A stretch of 64,000 nt of DNA, from assembly GCF_006717045.1 (NCBI RefSeq), contig NZ_VFPH01000002.1, positions 248,001-312,000 of the forward strand, read 5' to 3'. Source of the DNA: Pseudonocardia cypriaca. Lineage in GTDB: Bacteria; Actinomycetota; Actinomycetes; Mycobacteriales; Pseudonocardiaceae. Below, in pieces: positions 18,258-27,019 of this stretch. Each line of letters opens with the position of its first letter. Positions within the stretch are counted from its first letter, which is position 1. The notes beneath the pieces are model-generated. The model saw nothing but the letters and a program-made list of their open reading frames with translations, did no database searches and was not told the origin of the DNA. The position numbers were made by a program, and so were the translations under genes.

Positions 18258-19856
18258 TCAGGCGGTCGTGAAGATGGTGGCGGGCCAGCCGGAGGCGCCG
18301 TCGGGGATCGGGTCGGCGCGCTGTTCGGTCTGGGTGACGCCGTTGCGATCGGTGGCGCGGGTCTGCACGGTGTGGCTGCCGGGGGTCAGTTCGAACTCGG
18401 TCCGCCACATCCGCCAGGTGTCGCCACCGACCTCGGCCGAGAGCTCCGCCCCGCGCCACGGGCCGCCGTCCATCCGGACCTCCACCCGGCTGATGCCGGT
18501 GGGCTGGGACCAGGCGATCCCCGCCACGGTCACGCGGCCGGCGGGGACGGTGGCGAAGCCGCGCGGGGTGTCGATGCGGGACTGCACCTTGATCGGTGCC
18601 TTCTGCGCCCAGCCGCGTTCGAGCCAGTAGCCGGGTGCGGCGTCGAAGGTGGTGACCTCCATGTCGACGACCCACTTGGTGGCCGAGACGTAGCCGTAGA
18701 GGCCGGGCACGACCATCCGCACCGGGAACCCGTGCTCCGGCGGCAAAGCTTCGCCGTTCATGCCGATCGCGAGCAGGGCACCGCGGCCGGGTTCGAGCAG
18801 CACGTCGGTGGGCGTCCCGGTGTACCAGCCGTCGATGCTCGTGGTGAAGACCTGATCGGCCCCCGGCCGCACCCCGGCTTCGAGCAGCAGGTCCCTCAGC
18901 TCGACCCCGACGAAGTTCGCCGTCGAGATCAGGTCCCCGCCGACCGGGTTGGACACGCACGTCATCGTGATCGTGCGCTCGACCAGCGGCCGGGCGAGCA
19001 GGTCGTCGAACGTCAGCGTGAACGGGTTGTCGACCATGCCGTGGATCGGCATCGACCAGTCCTGCGCGCGCTGGGCGGGCACCCGCAGCGCCACGTCGAT
19101 CCGGTAGAAGTCCCGGTTCGGGGTGATGAAGGTGGGGGTGCCCAGCTCGGGGAACGCCGCCCCCGCGGGGATCGCCGGCGCCCGCTCGACCAGCCGCAGC
19201 CGGGCCAGCTGCTCGGTGACCCGCTGCCGCGAGTCGCCCACCCCACTGAACAGCAGCCCACCCGCGCCGGCGCCGAGCGATGCCACGGTGACCGCGGCCG
19301 ATGAGCCGATCAGCACGCTGCGCCGTGACGGTCCCGCACCGGCACCACCGTCGGTGCGGGCGCCGGGGTCGACCGGCCGGTAGGAGCGCACGGCGATCGC
19401 ATGCAGCCCGGTGAACACCGCCGAGCCGACCACCAGCGCGACGACCGGCGCGACGAGATCAGCTGGGGCGAACACCGGGGCGGACACCACCGCGGCGAGG
19501 GCGAGCACTCCCAGGACCGCGACCACGACCACGCCCGGGGTGCTGCGGCGGCGGGACGCGAGCCCGGCGCCCGCGGCCACGGCCACGATCACCACTGCCA
19601 TCCCGGCCAGCAGGATCGGCTTGTCCGCCACCCCGAAGGTGGTCTTGGCGAACTCGGTGAGGGTCCGTGGGGAGAACCGGATCACCGTGTCCCCCACCGC
19701 CAGGAACGGTGACGACGCCGGCGAGACGACCCCGGCCACCAGATGCCCGAAGCCCACCGCCGCGGCCACCGCCAGCACCCCGACCACCGCGGCCGGGAGG
19801 CGTGGGACCCCCGCTCCCGGTGGGGCGGGCTCGGACCGGGTCACGGTGGCGCTCAT
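18258..19856 (-). CDS. Membrane-anchored molybdopterin-dependent oxidoreductase (sulfite oxidase family)
   Basis: About 532 residues. The N-terminal ~170 residues hold several membrane helices, then a twin-arginine-like segment (SRRSVLIGSSAA) precedes an extracytoplasmic sulfite-oxidase-fold domain. The molybdenum-ligand Cys is in TMTCVSNPVGG, with the flanking HGMVDNPFTLTFDDLL motif, and the C-terminal immunoglobulin-like dimerisation domain (WSQPTGISRVEVRMDGGPW) is present. Start at 19856 (MSATVTRSEP) is preferred, though a GTG at 19874 is possible and no strong ribosome site is visible. It lies between the anti-sigma gene and the fasciclin gene, so is probably a member of the same ECF regulon. 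Substrate unknown; methionine-sulfoxide or sulfite chemistry is a guess. Confidence 0.88.
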   Translation of the reverse strand: MSATVTRSEPAPPGAGVPRLPAAVVGVLAVAAAVGFGHLVAGVVSPASSPFLAVGDTVIRFSPRTLTEFAKTTFGVADKPILLAGMAVVIVAVAAGAGLASRRRSTPGVVVVAVLGVLALAAVVSAPVFAPADLVAPVVALVVGSAVFTGLHAIAVRSYRPVDPGARTDGGAGAGPSRRSVLIGSSAAVTVASLGAGAGGLLFSGVGDSRQRVTEQLARLRLVERAPAIPAGAAFPELGTPTFITPNRDFYRIDVALRVPAQRAQDWSMPIHGMVDNPFTLTFDDLLARPLVERTITMTCVSNPVGGDLISTANFVGVELRDLLLEAGVRPGADQVFTTSIDGWYTGTPTDVLLEPGRGALLAIGMNGEALPPEHGFPVRMVVPGLYGYVSATKWVVDMEVTTFDAAPGYWLERGWAQKAPIKVQSRIDTPRGFATVPAGRVTVAGIAWSQPTGISRVEVRMDGGPWRGAELSAEVGGDTWRMWRTEFELTPGSHTVQTRATDRNGVTQTEQRADPIPDGASGWPATIFTTA

Positions 19857-19937
19857 GCACGGTGTTCGCGGCACGCGCGCTTTCGGTTCGATCCTCCGCC
19901 GAATCTGCTCGGACGGTCGCCGGCGGCGGACCGGTGG

Positions 19938-20873
19938 TCAGCTCTGCACCTGACCGCTGGCCACCACGATCGTGGGTGCGGCCGGTGCGACCCGGCCGGG
20001 CTCGAGCGAGACCGCATAACCGATGAACGGCTGTTCCCCGGCGGCCGGACCGAGCTGGTGCACGCCGGGGCCGGGTGCACCGTCGGCGACGTCGAACGTG
20101 CCGATCGGCTCCGGGGCGGCGTCGGTGCTCACGCCCCACAGCACGTAGATGCTGGTGGCGGCGTCGTTGGCCGGCAGACCCGCGGTGACCACCGTCCGCG
20201 CGGACGTGCCCGCGACGACTGCGCCGACCGGCCGGCCGTCGCTGGTGCTCAGCGTGGCGTGGCTGGTTCCGGGGCGATCGACCTGGGTGAGCACGTCGGC
20301 CAGGGCCTGCGACTGCGCGATCTGCGCGTCGCGCTGTTGCTGCAGCTGCACCGTGTACGCCGCGAGCCCACCGACGCCCGCCACGGCCACCACCGCGACC
20401 AGCGCGAGCGCGGCCACCACGAGCCGGCGCCTACGTCGTCCCGGGCCGCTCGTCCCGCGCCCGCGCTGGGGCTCGGCACCGGCCTGCGACCGCCGAGGAC
20501 CAGAACCCCCGCCCGACCGGGTTGCCGATCGGGCCGGGTCGGTCGGGGGGCGAGCTCCGGCGACGTCCTGCCCGGCGGGACGGCGGTAACCGGTGGAGTA
20601 GGTCGCATCGGGTGTGGGATCGCGGCCGGTCTGGGGGGTCCGCGCCGCCTGGGCGAGGATGTTCCCGCGCAACCTGGCCGGCGGGTCGACCTGCTCGACC
20701 GCTGCGGCCAACGCGGCGGCGGTGAGCTCGGTGTCGGCGACGGTCGCCCGGCACGACGCGCACCCGGCGAGGTGTTCGCGCAGCGCTGCTTCCTCGTCGG
20801 GTTCGAGTGCGTGCAGCGCGAACGCCACGGCGTCCTCGCTACGCCGGCAGGTGTCGTCCACGCCGCTCACCAC
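19938..20873 (-). CDS. RskA-type anti-sigma factor
   Basis: A 311-residue regulator of the ECF sigma factor encoded just upstream. The N-terminal zinc-finger anti-sigma domain has the HLAGCASC motif (HxxxCxxC). A long Pro/Gly/Arg-rich linker leads to one membrane helix (after RRRRRLVVAALALVAV), then an extracytoplasmic RskA C-terminal domain (IYVLWGVSTDAAPEPIGTFD). The design fits release of sigma by regulated proteolysis after an outside signal. Its GTG start overlaps the sigma gene stop by 7 bp, so sigma and anti-sigma are translationally coupled. The linker is longer than I would expect for mycobacterial RskA. Confidence 0.9.
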   Translation of the reverse strand: MVSGVDDTCRRSEDAVAFALHALEPDEEAALREHLAGCASCRATVADTELTAAALAAAVEQVDPPARLRGNILAQAARTPQTGRDPTPDATYSTGYRRPAGQDVAGARPPTDPARSATRSGGGSGPRRSQAGAEPQRGRGTSGPGRRRRRLVVAALALVAVVAVAGVGGLAAYTVQLQQQRDAQIAQSQALADVLTQVDRPGTSHATLSTSDGRPVGAVVAGTSARTVVTAGLPANDAATSIYVLWGVSTDAAPEPIGTFDVADGAPGPGVHQLGPAAGEQPFIGYAVSLEPGRVAPAAPTIVVASGQVQS

Positions 20874-21571
20874 GACCCCCGAGCATCCTGCACATCATCG
20901 GCGTTGCCGGCCGGGTCGTCGAGCGAAGGCCCGAGCAGGTCCCGCAGCCGCCGCAGACCGGTGAACATGCGCGACTTCACCGTCCCCACCGCCACGCCGG
21001 TCATCAGCGCGACCTCGCTCTGGGTGTAGCCACCGTAGTAGGCCAACGCCAGCGCTTGGCGCTGCGGGCCGGACAGCTGCGCGAGCGCGTCCCGGACCTG
21101 ACCGGCCGCGACGGCGTCGATCGCGGCCTGGTCGGCGCCCGGCGCGACCGACTGCCCGGTCGCGGGGTCGTCCTCGACCCGCTCCCCCCTGCGGCGAGCC
21201 GCGCTCTCCCGTCGTACCGCATCCACCGCCTTGTGGTGCACCAACGTCAACAGCCACGTGCCGAAGCTGCCCCGCTCCGCGTCGAACCGGCCGGGATCGC
21301 GCCACACCGCCACGAACGCCTCCTGCACCACGTCCTCGGCCAGGCCCTCGTCCGCGCAGACCCGACGAGCCAGCGAGTACGCCCGCTTCCCCCATCGGTC
21401 GTACAGGTCGGCGAGAGCCGACGACGATCCCGCGGCCACCCCGCGGACCAGCTCCACGTCGGTCACGTCACCGGGCGGGCGCGGTGACCCAACGGCAGCG
21501 GACCTCGACGGAGGCGGCTCCCGGCGGTTGCGCCCACCTTGTGCGTCGGCACCAACCACGAGGCTCCTCAC
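20867..21571 (-). CDS. ECF sigma factor, SigK-like
   Basis: A 234-residue sigma-70 family ECF factor. Region 2 is seen as LADLYDRWGKRAYSLARRV...AEDVVQEAFVAVW with the GTWLLTLVHHKAVDAVRR segment of region 2.4; region 4 carries LSGPQRQALALAYYGGYTQSEVA, a helix-turn-helix, then GTVKSRM. It directs transcription of its own regulon, probably including the anti-sigma, molybdopterin oxidoreductase and fasciclin genes next door, by analogy to mycobacterial SigK. The start is uncertain: 21571 overlaps the upstream gene by 4 bp, while an internal GTG at TDVELVRG would give a shorter and more typical N-terminus. Confidence 0.92.
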   Translation of the reverse strand: MRSLVVGADAQGGRNRREPPPSRSAAVGSPRPPGDVTDVELVRGVAAGSSSALADLYDRWGKRAYSLARRVCADEGLAEDVVQEAFVAVWRDPGRFDAERGSFGTWLLTLVHHKAVDAVRRESAARRRGERVEDDPATGQSVAPGADQAAIDAVAAGQVRDALAQLSGPQRQALALAYYGGYTQSEVALMTGVAVGTVKSRMFTGLRRLRDLLGPSLDDPAGNADDVQDARGSW

Positions 21572-22623
21572 ACACGGTCTTCGCCGCGACTCAGCATCCG
21601 GTTCACATCAGTCTTCCCGGAAGGTTCCTGGAAGGCGAGCGTGACGAGCAGGGCCGGGTGGTCGGTGGCTCCGCGCATGTCGATCGTGCGGGAGCTGTCG
21701 ACGACGAGCTCGGGCGTCGCCACGACGTGCTGCACGCCGCCGTCGTCGGCGTCCGCGGAACCGGCCGGCAGGCAGGACTCGAGGTCCGGGCTGCTGCCGG
21801 AGCCGAGGTTCAGGTCACCTCCCAGCACCACCGGCGGGGCCCCGTCCCGCGCCCGCACCTGCGGGATGATCGTGCCGAACAGGTACCTGCACTGGGCACC
21901 CGCCACCTCCCGCTCGGAGTGGGCCAGATGCGTGGTGCAGACGGCGACGGCCGAGGTGGCGACGCCGTCCAGACACAGCCATGCCCGCCCCTCCGAGCTC
22001 TGCTCGTCCTGGATCGGGTAGATCCCCCCGCCGGCGGCCGCCCCGGACGGGGTCGGCCATCGGGAGACCATCCCGATGCCGTACTCCTGGCCGTTGCGGC
22101 AGCGGACCGCCTCCCCGGTGGCCCCGTCGAGCGCCGCGTGGAATGCGGAAGTGACCACGCCGCCGGGCACCACGTCGGCGAGCGCTCGCTGCAGCACCGG
22201 CACGTCGCCGTGGCAGACCTCGTTCAGGGTGACCACGTCGGGCCGCTCGACGTGGATCACCGCCGCCGCCTCGGCCGTCGAACGGCCGGTGTAGCAGCCC
22301 GCGAACCCGCTGCCGCAGAGGTTCAACTGCAGCACCTGCACGTGCACCGGCGCTGCGACGGCCGGGGCTGGCGGACGAAGCGCGGGCTCGCCCGCGTCGA
22401 AACCGCTCGCCACCGTGGCGCACCCGACCAGGCACGCGATCAACGCCGCCCCCATCGCTCGGTACCACCGGTCGGCGGGGCCGCGTCTCGCCGGCCCACC
22501 GTCCGGGTCGTCCGCCGACGCGCCGCGGTCGGCCGACCGCTGCACCACGTCCTCGGCGGTTGTGCCCACCTCGGGCGTCAGGCCCGAGGCCGCAGGCGGA
22601 CCGGGAATCAGCGACAGGCTCAC
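21568..22623 (-). CDS. Endonuclease/exonuclease/phosphatase-family protein, exported or anchored
   Basis: A 351-residue protein. Residues ~60-80 form one hydrophobic segment ending in a possible lipobox (LVGC), so the catalytic part is probably outside the membrane. The EEP fold is shown by QLNLCGSG, VTLNEVC, CTTHLAHS, GGDLNLGSG and ATDHPALLV, which give the metal-binding Asn, Glu, His and Asp residues. Such proteins hydrolyse phosphodiesters (DNase I-like, sphingomyelinase-like); the substrate here is unknown. The GTG start at 22623 has only a weak ribosome site. Its end overlaps the sigma-factor start by 4 bp, which links it to the sigma operon. Confidence 0.85.
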   Translation of the reverse strand: MSLSLIPGPPAASGLTPEVGTTAEDVVQRSADRGASADDPDGGPARRGPADRWYRAMGAALIACLVGCATVASGFDAGEPALRPPAPAVAAPVHVQVLQLNLCGSGFAGCYTGRSTAEAAAVIHVERPDVVTLNEVCHGDVPVLQRALADVVPGGVVTSAFHAALDGATGEAVRCRNGQEYGIGMVSRWPTPSGAAAGGGIYPIQDEQSSEGRAWLCLDGVATSAVAVCTTHLAHSEREVAGAQCRYLFGTIIPQVRARDGAPPVVLGGDLNLGSGSSPDLESCLPAGSADADDGGVQHVVATPELVVDSSRTIDMRGATDHPALLVTLAFQEPSGKTDVNRMLSRGEDRV

Positions 22624-22668
22624 ACCGGCGTGTTCGCAAGCCGACCGTCAACGGTTCGACCCCGTGCG

Positions 22669-22686
22669 CGGTCCCGCTACGGACCG
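22669..22686. terminator. Hairpin downstream of the LLM oxidoreductase gene
   Basis: CGGTCC and GGACCG pair across a 6-nt loop, 15 bp beyond the stop of the LLM gene at 22701. No T-tract. Plausible terminator for the MFS/lactonase/LLM operon, weak evidence. Confidence 0.35.
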
Positions 22687-22700
22687 ACCCGGACCTCCAA

Positions 22701-23690
22701 TCAGGACGTCGCCGCCTCGAGGAACTTCTCGAGCTCGGCACCCGGGTCAGGTCCGCAGGGCTGGAACACGAGCTCGGTGACCCCGTGGGAGGCGAGCTCG
22801 TCGAGGCGGCGCCGGACCCGATCGCGGGTGCCGCTGATCGTCACGTCCTGGAGCATCGCGTGGCCGCCCGCGTCCCACGCCGCCCGGTCGGCCTCGTTGA
22901 GGTGGACGCAGTGACCGGTGTGGACCGCCAGGTGCCGTTGCTCGAGGGGCGCCTTCTCCACGACGCCCATCCACTCCTCCCCACCCGGGAGCGTGCGCAC
23001 GGCGTCGGGGCCACCGAACTCGTAGGCGCCGTGGTAGGCAAGGGCCCAGCCGGGGCCGCCTGCGACGCGAGCGTGGTCGGAGTCCGACGCCTCCCCCTCG
23101 TCGAGCACCGTGCCCCACGCCAGGTAGGGCACCCACGAGTACTCGCTCATGAACTCCGGGAGCTGCAGCGTCACGTAGAGCCCGTCACCTAGCTCGCGGG
23201 CGACCTCGTGGCCCTTGGGTCCGAGCGCGCCGACGAGAACGGGGACGTCGACGGGCCGGGCGGGGGCGTGCCCGTCGGGATGCAGCATCTGCATCTGCGC
23301 GCCCTCCCACTCGACGACCTCGCCGCGGAGCAGCCCCCGGTACGCGCGGATGTAGGACTCCATGTACGACCACGTGATCGCGCGGTACCCCATGGCCCGG
23401 CGCCCGGTGAAGCCCGTGCCGAATGAGACGGCGACCCGGCCGGGGGCGAGGGCGGCGAGGGTGGCGGTCGCGGCTGCGTTCACCATCGGGTGGCGCAGGC
23501 TCGGGACCAGGACGCCGGGGCCGAGCCCGATCCGCTCGGTCCGTTCGGCCGCCAGCGCGAGGGTCATCCACACGTCGGGGCTCTGCTGAGGCGTGTCGTA
23601 GACCCAGGCCCGGGCGTAGCCGAGGCGTTCCGCCAGAACGATGTTGTCCGGCGAGTCGAGTGCGGTCGGGAAAGCGCAGGACACCTCCAT
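22701..23690 (-). CDS. LLM class flavin-dependent oxidoreductase
   Basis: A 329-residue luciferase-like TIM-barrel oxidoreductase using F420 or FMN. The N-terminus MEVSCAFPTALDSPDNIVLAERLGYARAWVYDTPQQSPD, shown here only as a landmark by its first residues MEVSCAFPTALD, fits the F420-type group. RIGLGPGVLVPSLRHP and PGRVAVSFGTGFTGRRAMG are the family's cofactor-pocket segments. AGGAGG precedes the ATG at the usual distance. Third gene of the operon MFS-lactonase-LLM (33 bp after the lactonase). It probably oxidises the compound taken up by the MFS protein; substrate unknown. Confidence 0.85.
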   Translation of the reverse strand: MEVSCAFPTALDSPDNIVLAERLGYARAWVYDTPQQSPDVWMTLALAAERTERIGLGPGVLVPSLRHPMVNAAATATLAALAPGRVAVSFGTGFTGRRAMGYRAITWSYMESYIRAYRGLLRGEVVEWEGAQMQMLHPDGHAPARPVDVPVLVGALGPKGHEVARELGDGLYVTLQLPEFMSEYSWVPYLAWGTVLDEGEASDSDHARVAGGPGWALAYHGAYEFGGPDAVRTLPGGEEWMGVVEKAPLEQRHLAVHTGHCVHLNEADRAAWDAGGHAMLQDVTISGTRDRVRRRLDELASHGVTELVFQPCGPDPGAELEKFLEAATS

Positions 23691-23723
23691 GGTGCCTCCT
23701 GTTCGCGGACGGATCGGTCGGGG

Positions 23724-24632
23724 TCAGGGCAGCCCGGCGTGCGGGACGTCGACGTGGACGGCCAGCAGCTGGGCCTCGCGGACGGGCCTGCGTTCGTGCT
23801 CGGGGAACGAGGGTGCCGCGCACAGGAACAGGGTGCGGCCGTCGTCGCCGCCGAGCATGCAGGCGAAGACCCCGGTCCCGGGGGCGATCTCGTCGATGAT
23901 CTCGCCGCCTTCGCGGACCCGGATCACGCGGGAACCGACGGCGTCGGCCACCCAGATCGCACCCTCGGCGTCCGCGCAGATTCCGTCGGGAGCGACCTGG
24001 AGCCGCTGCACGGCCTCCCCGACGTCCTCGGTCTGCGGGGCCTCCCCGAACTGCGCCCACACCCGCCGGTTGCGCAGCCCGCCGTCCTCGTCGATGTCGA
24101 AGGCGGTCAGCCGCCCGGCGAAGGTCTCGGCGACGACCAGGACTCCCCCGTCGAGGATCACCATGCCGTTGGGGAACCCGAGGTCCTCGGCCACGGTGCT
24201 GACCGTGCCGTCCGGGTCGACCCGGGTGAGCGTGGTGTAGCGCAGGGCGGCGCCGCCCATGAGGTCGAAGCCGAAGTTGCCCACGTAGGCGCGACCCCGC
24301 TCGTCCACGATCATGTCGTTGAGCACTCCGGTGACGGCGCCGGACAGGTCGGCGTGCTCGGAGAGCCCGCCCGACCCGCTGCGCACGAGGATGCGGTGAT
24401 CGCGCATCGACACGATGAGCGCCCGCCCGTCGGGCAGGAAGCCGAGCCCGGACGGCTGGCCGGGCACCTCGGCAACGACCTCGGTGGTGCCGCGGCAGTC
24501 GGTGGCCACGACCTGGTTGGTGTAGAAGTCCGAGACCCACAGCCTGCCGTCACGCCACCGCGGGCACTCCAGGTAGGAATACCCGTCCAGCACGACCGTC
24601 GGCTCGCCGGCCGTCAACCGTCCTCGCCCCAT
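23724..24632 (-). CDS. SMP-30/gluconolactonase family lactonase
   Basis: A 302-residue six-bladed beta-propeller hydrolase. Metal-ligand positions are visible: Glu in YSYLECPRW, Asn/Asp in GVLNDMIVDERGRAYVGNFG-type loop, and Asp in LQVAPDGICADAEGAIWVAD. ATG at 24632 has AAGGAG seven bases upstream; the frame stays open upstream into the MFS gene but that is not coding. It opens lactones (sugar lactones or related esters) and requires a divalent metal. It sits between MFS and LLM genes under probable TetR control, so a lactone intermediate in that small pathway is likely. Confidence 0.88.
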   Translation of the reverse strand: MGRGRLTAGEPTVVLDGYSYLECPRWRDGRLWVSDFYTNQVVATDCRGTTEVVAEVPGQPSGLGFLPDGRALIVSMRDHRILVRSGSGGLSEHADLSGAVTGVLNDMIVDERGRAYVGNFGFDLMGGAALRYTTLTRVDPDGTVSTVAEDLGFPNGMVILDGGVLVVAETFAGRLTAFDIDEDGGLRNRRVWAQFGEAPQTEDVGEAVQRLQVAPDGICADAEGAIWVADAVGSRVIRVREGGEIIDEIAPGTGVFACMLGGDDGRTLFLCAAPSFPEHERRPVREAQLLAVHVDVPHAGLP

Positions 24633-24655
24633 CCTGATGCTCCTTCGTCGTGGTC

Positions 24656-25984
24656 CTAGACCGATCCGGGCACGGATGCCGCGCCGGCGCGATCGTGGTT
24701 CCGCTCGCGACGCATGGCAACCGCGAGCGCGGGCACCAGTGCGAGACCGACGCAGCCGACGGCGACGATGACGTAGTACGGCGCGATGAGGCTGCCGGTC
24801 TCCTGTTCGACGAGCCCGTAGACGTAGGGGCCGACGAACCCGCCGGTGATCCCGACGGTGTTGATGAAGGCGAGCCCGGCCGCCGCGACGAGGCCCGACA
24901 TGCGAGCCATCGCCACCGACCAGAACAACGGCAGGGTGCCGAGGGCGAAGAAGTTCGCCAGGAAGACCAGGCCGACGCTCAGCACCGGGTTGGTGGACAA
25001 CAGGAGGCCGGTCATGACCAGCACGCCGGCGCCCGCGCACACCCCGATCAGCACGACCTCGCGGTGGTAGCGGCGCGCCAGCCACGGGAAGAACAGGACA
25101 CCAGCGAGCCCGGCGATGCCCCCGCCGCCCGCCACGACGCCGATGAGGAACGGGCTCTTCAGGCCGAGCGACTGCAGCAGCGCCGGGAAGTTGAACCCCA
25201 CCCCCGAGCTGATCGCCTGGTTGATGACGTAGATGCCGGCGAGCAGGAGAACCGCGGGGCGGCCGAACGCCAGGCGGAGCCGGCTGTGCCCGCTCTGCGA
25301 CGAGGCCGCGTCGCCTGCGGCCCGCTCCGTGAGCGCCGCCGCTTCCTCCTCGGTGAGCCATTTGGCGTCGACCGGCCGGTTGGGCAGCGCGAACCACACG
25401 ACGGCGCCGACGACAACGGTGGCGAGGCCCTCCACGAGGAACATCCACTGCCACCCCTGCAGGCCGCCCAGGCCGTCCAGCTCCATGAGCGCCCCACCGA
25501 TGGGCGACCCGATGAAGATCGCGATGCAGGGTGCGGTGTAGATCAGCCCGACGACCGTGACGCGGTGCTTCTGGGAGAACCACACCGTGACCAGGTACAT
25601 CAGGGCGGGGAAGAGCCCCGCCTCCGACGCCCCGAGCAGCAGCCTCAGCAGGTAGAAGGACCACTCGTCCTGCACGAACATCATCGCGGCCGAGACGGCG
25701 CCCCACGTCACCGCGATCCGGCTGATCCACAGCCGGGCACCGACCCGGTAGAGGACCAGGTTGCTCGGCACCTCGAGGAGTGCGTAGCTCAGGAAGAACA
25801 GGCCTGCACCCAGCCCGTAGGCCGCCGCGCTGAGCCCGATGTCGGCTTCCAGAGCCGTCTTCGCGAGCGCGATGTTGGTGCGGTCGACGTAGGACATGAA
25901 GTACGCGATGCCGAGCACCGGCAGCAGCCGTACCACGGCTTTCCTGGTCGCGGTCTCGTGCAGCAGGTCCTTCGCGTTCGTCAT
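24656..25984 (-). CDS. MFS transporter, anion:cation symporter type
   Basis: A 442-residue, 12-helix major facilitator of the ACS family, which imports organic acids such as phthalate, tartrate or hydroxyphenylacetate. Landmarks are YFMSYVDRTNIALAKTAL in helix 1, LLLGASEAGLFPALMYLV in helix 4-5, and VTVWFSQKHRVTVVGLIY. The ATG at 25984 is chosen because it starts the first conserved helix; a longer frame upstream crosses the promoter. First gene of the operon that continues with the lactonase and the LLM enzyme, and divergent from a TetR gene with a palindromic operator between them. Confidence 0.9.
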   Translation of the reverse strand: MTNAKDLLHETATRKAVVRLLPVLGIAYFMSYVDRTNIALAKTALEADIGLSAAAYGLGAGLFFLSYALLEVPSNLVLYRVGARLWISRIAVTWGAVSAAMMFVQDEWSFYLLRLLLGASEAGLFPALMYLVTVWFSQKHRVTVVGLIYTAPCIAIFIGSPIGGALMELDGLGGLQGWQWMFLVEGLATVVVGAVVWFALPNRPVDAKWLTEEEAAALTERAAGDAASSQSGHSRLRLAFGRPAVLLLAGIYVINQAISSGVGFNFPALLQSLGLKSPFLIGVVAGGGGIAGLAGVLFFPWLARRYHREVVLIGVCAGAGVLVMTGLLLSTNPVLSVGLVFLANFFALGTLPLFWSVAMARMSGLVAAAGLAFINTVGITGGFVGPYVYGLVEQETGSLIAPYYVIVAVGCVGLALVPALAVAMRRERNHDRAGAASVPGSV

Positions 25985-26028
25985 CGAACGGTCCTCCGCT
26001 TCGAGGTGTGGTCGGCGAGGTCTACTGC

Positions 26029-26046
26029 TGACTAAGCGCATAGTCA
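26029..26046. promoter_or_regulatory. Probable TetR operator, 18-bp near-perfect palindrome
   Basis: TGACTAAGCGCATAGTCA is a palindrome except for one mismatched pair. It lies between the divergent MFS and TetR genes, 45-62 bp upstream of the MFS ATG, where TetR-family operators usually lie. The palindrome is seen; binding by the adjacent regulator is inferred. Confidence 0.75.
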
Positions 26047-26171
26047 TCTGAGAGAGTAGGTGTGTCAAGGCGCACACCGGGCCCACCGCCGCCGACCACC
26101 CCTTCGTCGCCGGAGCCGGCGCCCGCCCGGAGCTAGGATCGGCCCGGAAGGGCAGGAAGGGACGTCTCGGC

Positions 26172-26891
26172 ATGGCGAAACGGCAGGCCCGCTTCACGCC
26201 CCAGGAGCTGGAGGACGACCCCCGGCTGCAGGACCACTCGCCCGACCTGTGGGGCGACGAGTTCGGGGACGTCCCCCGTCGACTGCTGACGTCGGCGGTC
26301 CGCTGCTTCGCCGCCAACGGGTTCCACGCGACCACCACCCGCGACATCGCAGCGGGGGTCGGGCTGAGCCCGGCCGCGCTGTACGTGCACTTCCCATCGA
26401 AGGAGCTCGTGCTCCACGAGATCGTCCGGATCGGCCACGAGCGCGCACTCGCCCACGTGCAGGGGCCGGAGATCGACTCGGTGGCCGGGGCGGCGGAGCG
26501 GCTGCGCGTCCTCATCGCCAGGTACACGGCCTGGCACGCGCGTCACCACGTCGCCGCGCGCGTCTGCCAGTACGAGCTCAACGCACTGGCCCCCGACCAC
26601 TACGACGAGATCCGCGAGCTGCGGCACCGCACCAACGAGGTCTTCCGCGCCGCCGTCGCCCGCGGCGTCACCGACGGCACGTTCGCGCCGGTGGACGTGA
26701 ACCGCGTGGTTCGCGGCATGTTGTCGCTCGGGATCGACCTCGTCCGCTGGTACCGGCTGGACGGCCCCGACTCGCCCGAGCAGCTCGGCGAGTTCTACGC
26801 CGGTCTCGCCCTGAAGATGGTGCTCGACACGGCGCCGGACGGGCACTCCGGCGACTCGTCCGCCCGTCCCACCCTCACGGCGAGCGCATAG
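26172..26891 (+). CDS. TetR/AcrR family transcriptional regulator
   Basis: A 239-residue repressor. The N-terminal HTH is clear: LLTSAVRCFAANGFHATTTRDIAAGVGLSPAALYVHFPSKELVLHEIV is the TetR DNA-binding pattern (residues ~35-85, key part ATTTRDIAAGVGLSPAALY). The C-terminal ligand domain has TetR_C features (VCQYELNALAPDHYDEI, RGMLSLGIDLVRWY). It is divergent from the MFS-lactonase-LLM operon and probably senses the imported compound or a breakdown product, releasing the palindrome at 26029. The start at 26172 has GGAAGGGA upstream. Confidence 0.92.
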   Translation: MAKRQARFTPQELEDDPRLQDHSPDLWGDEFGDVPRRLLTSAVRCFAANGFHATTTRDIAAGVGLSPAALYVHFPSKELVLHEIVRIGHERALAHVQGPEIDSVAGAAERLRVLIARYTAWHARHHVAARVCQYELNALAPDHYDEIRELRHRTNEVFRAAVARGVTDGTFAPVDVNRVVRGMLSLGIDLVRWYRLDGPDSPEQLGEFYAGLALKMVLDTAPDGHSGDSSARPTLTASA

Positions 26892-27019
26892 GGGCCGGCG
26901 CTGGCACCGTGATCGGCCCGCGCGCGGTGTCGTCTGGCGGCGCACCCGGTCGACGGGGCGCGTGGCCGCACGCCGGTCGCGTCGGCCGGCACGAGGTGCG
27001 TGGCCGCCAGCAGCGCTCC

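Noticed and set aside
23724..25730. A 668-residue fusion upstream of the lactonase
   Set aside because: The extra N-terminal part is an off-frame reading of the MFS gene. A good ribosome site and ATG at 24632 mark the true start.
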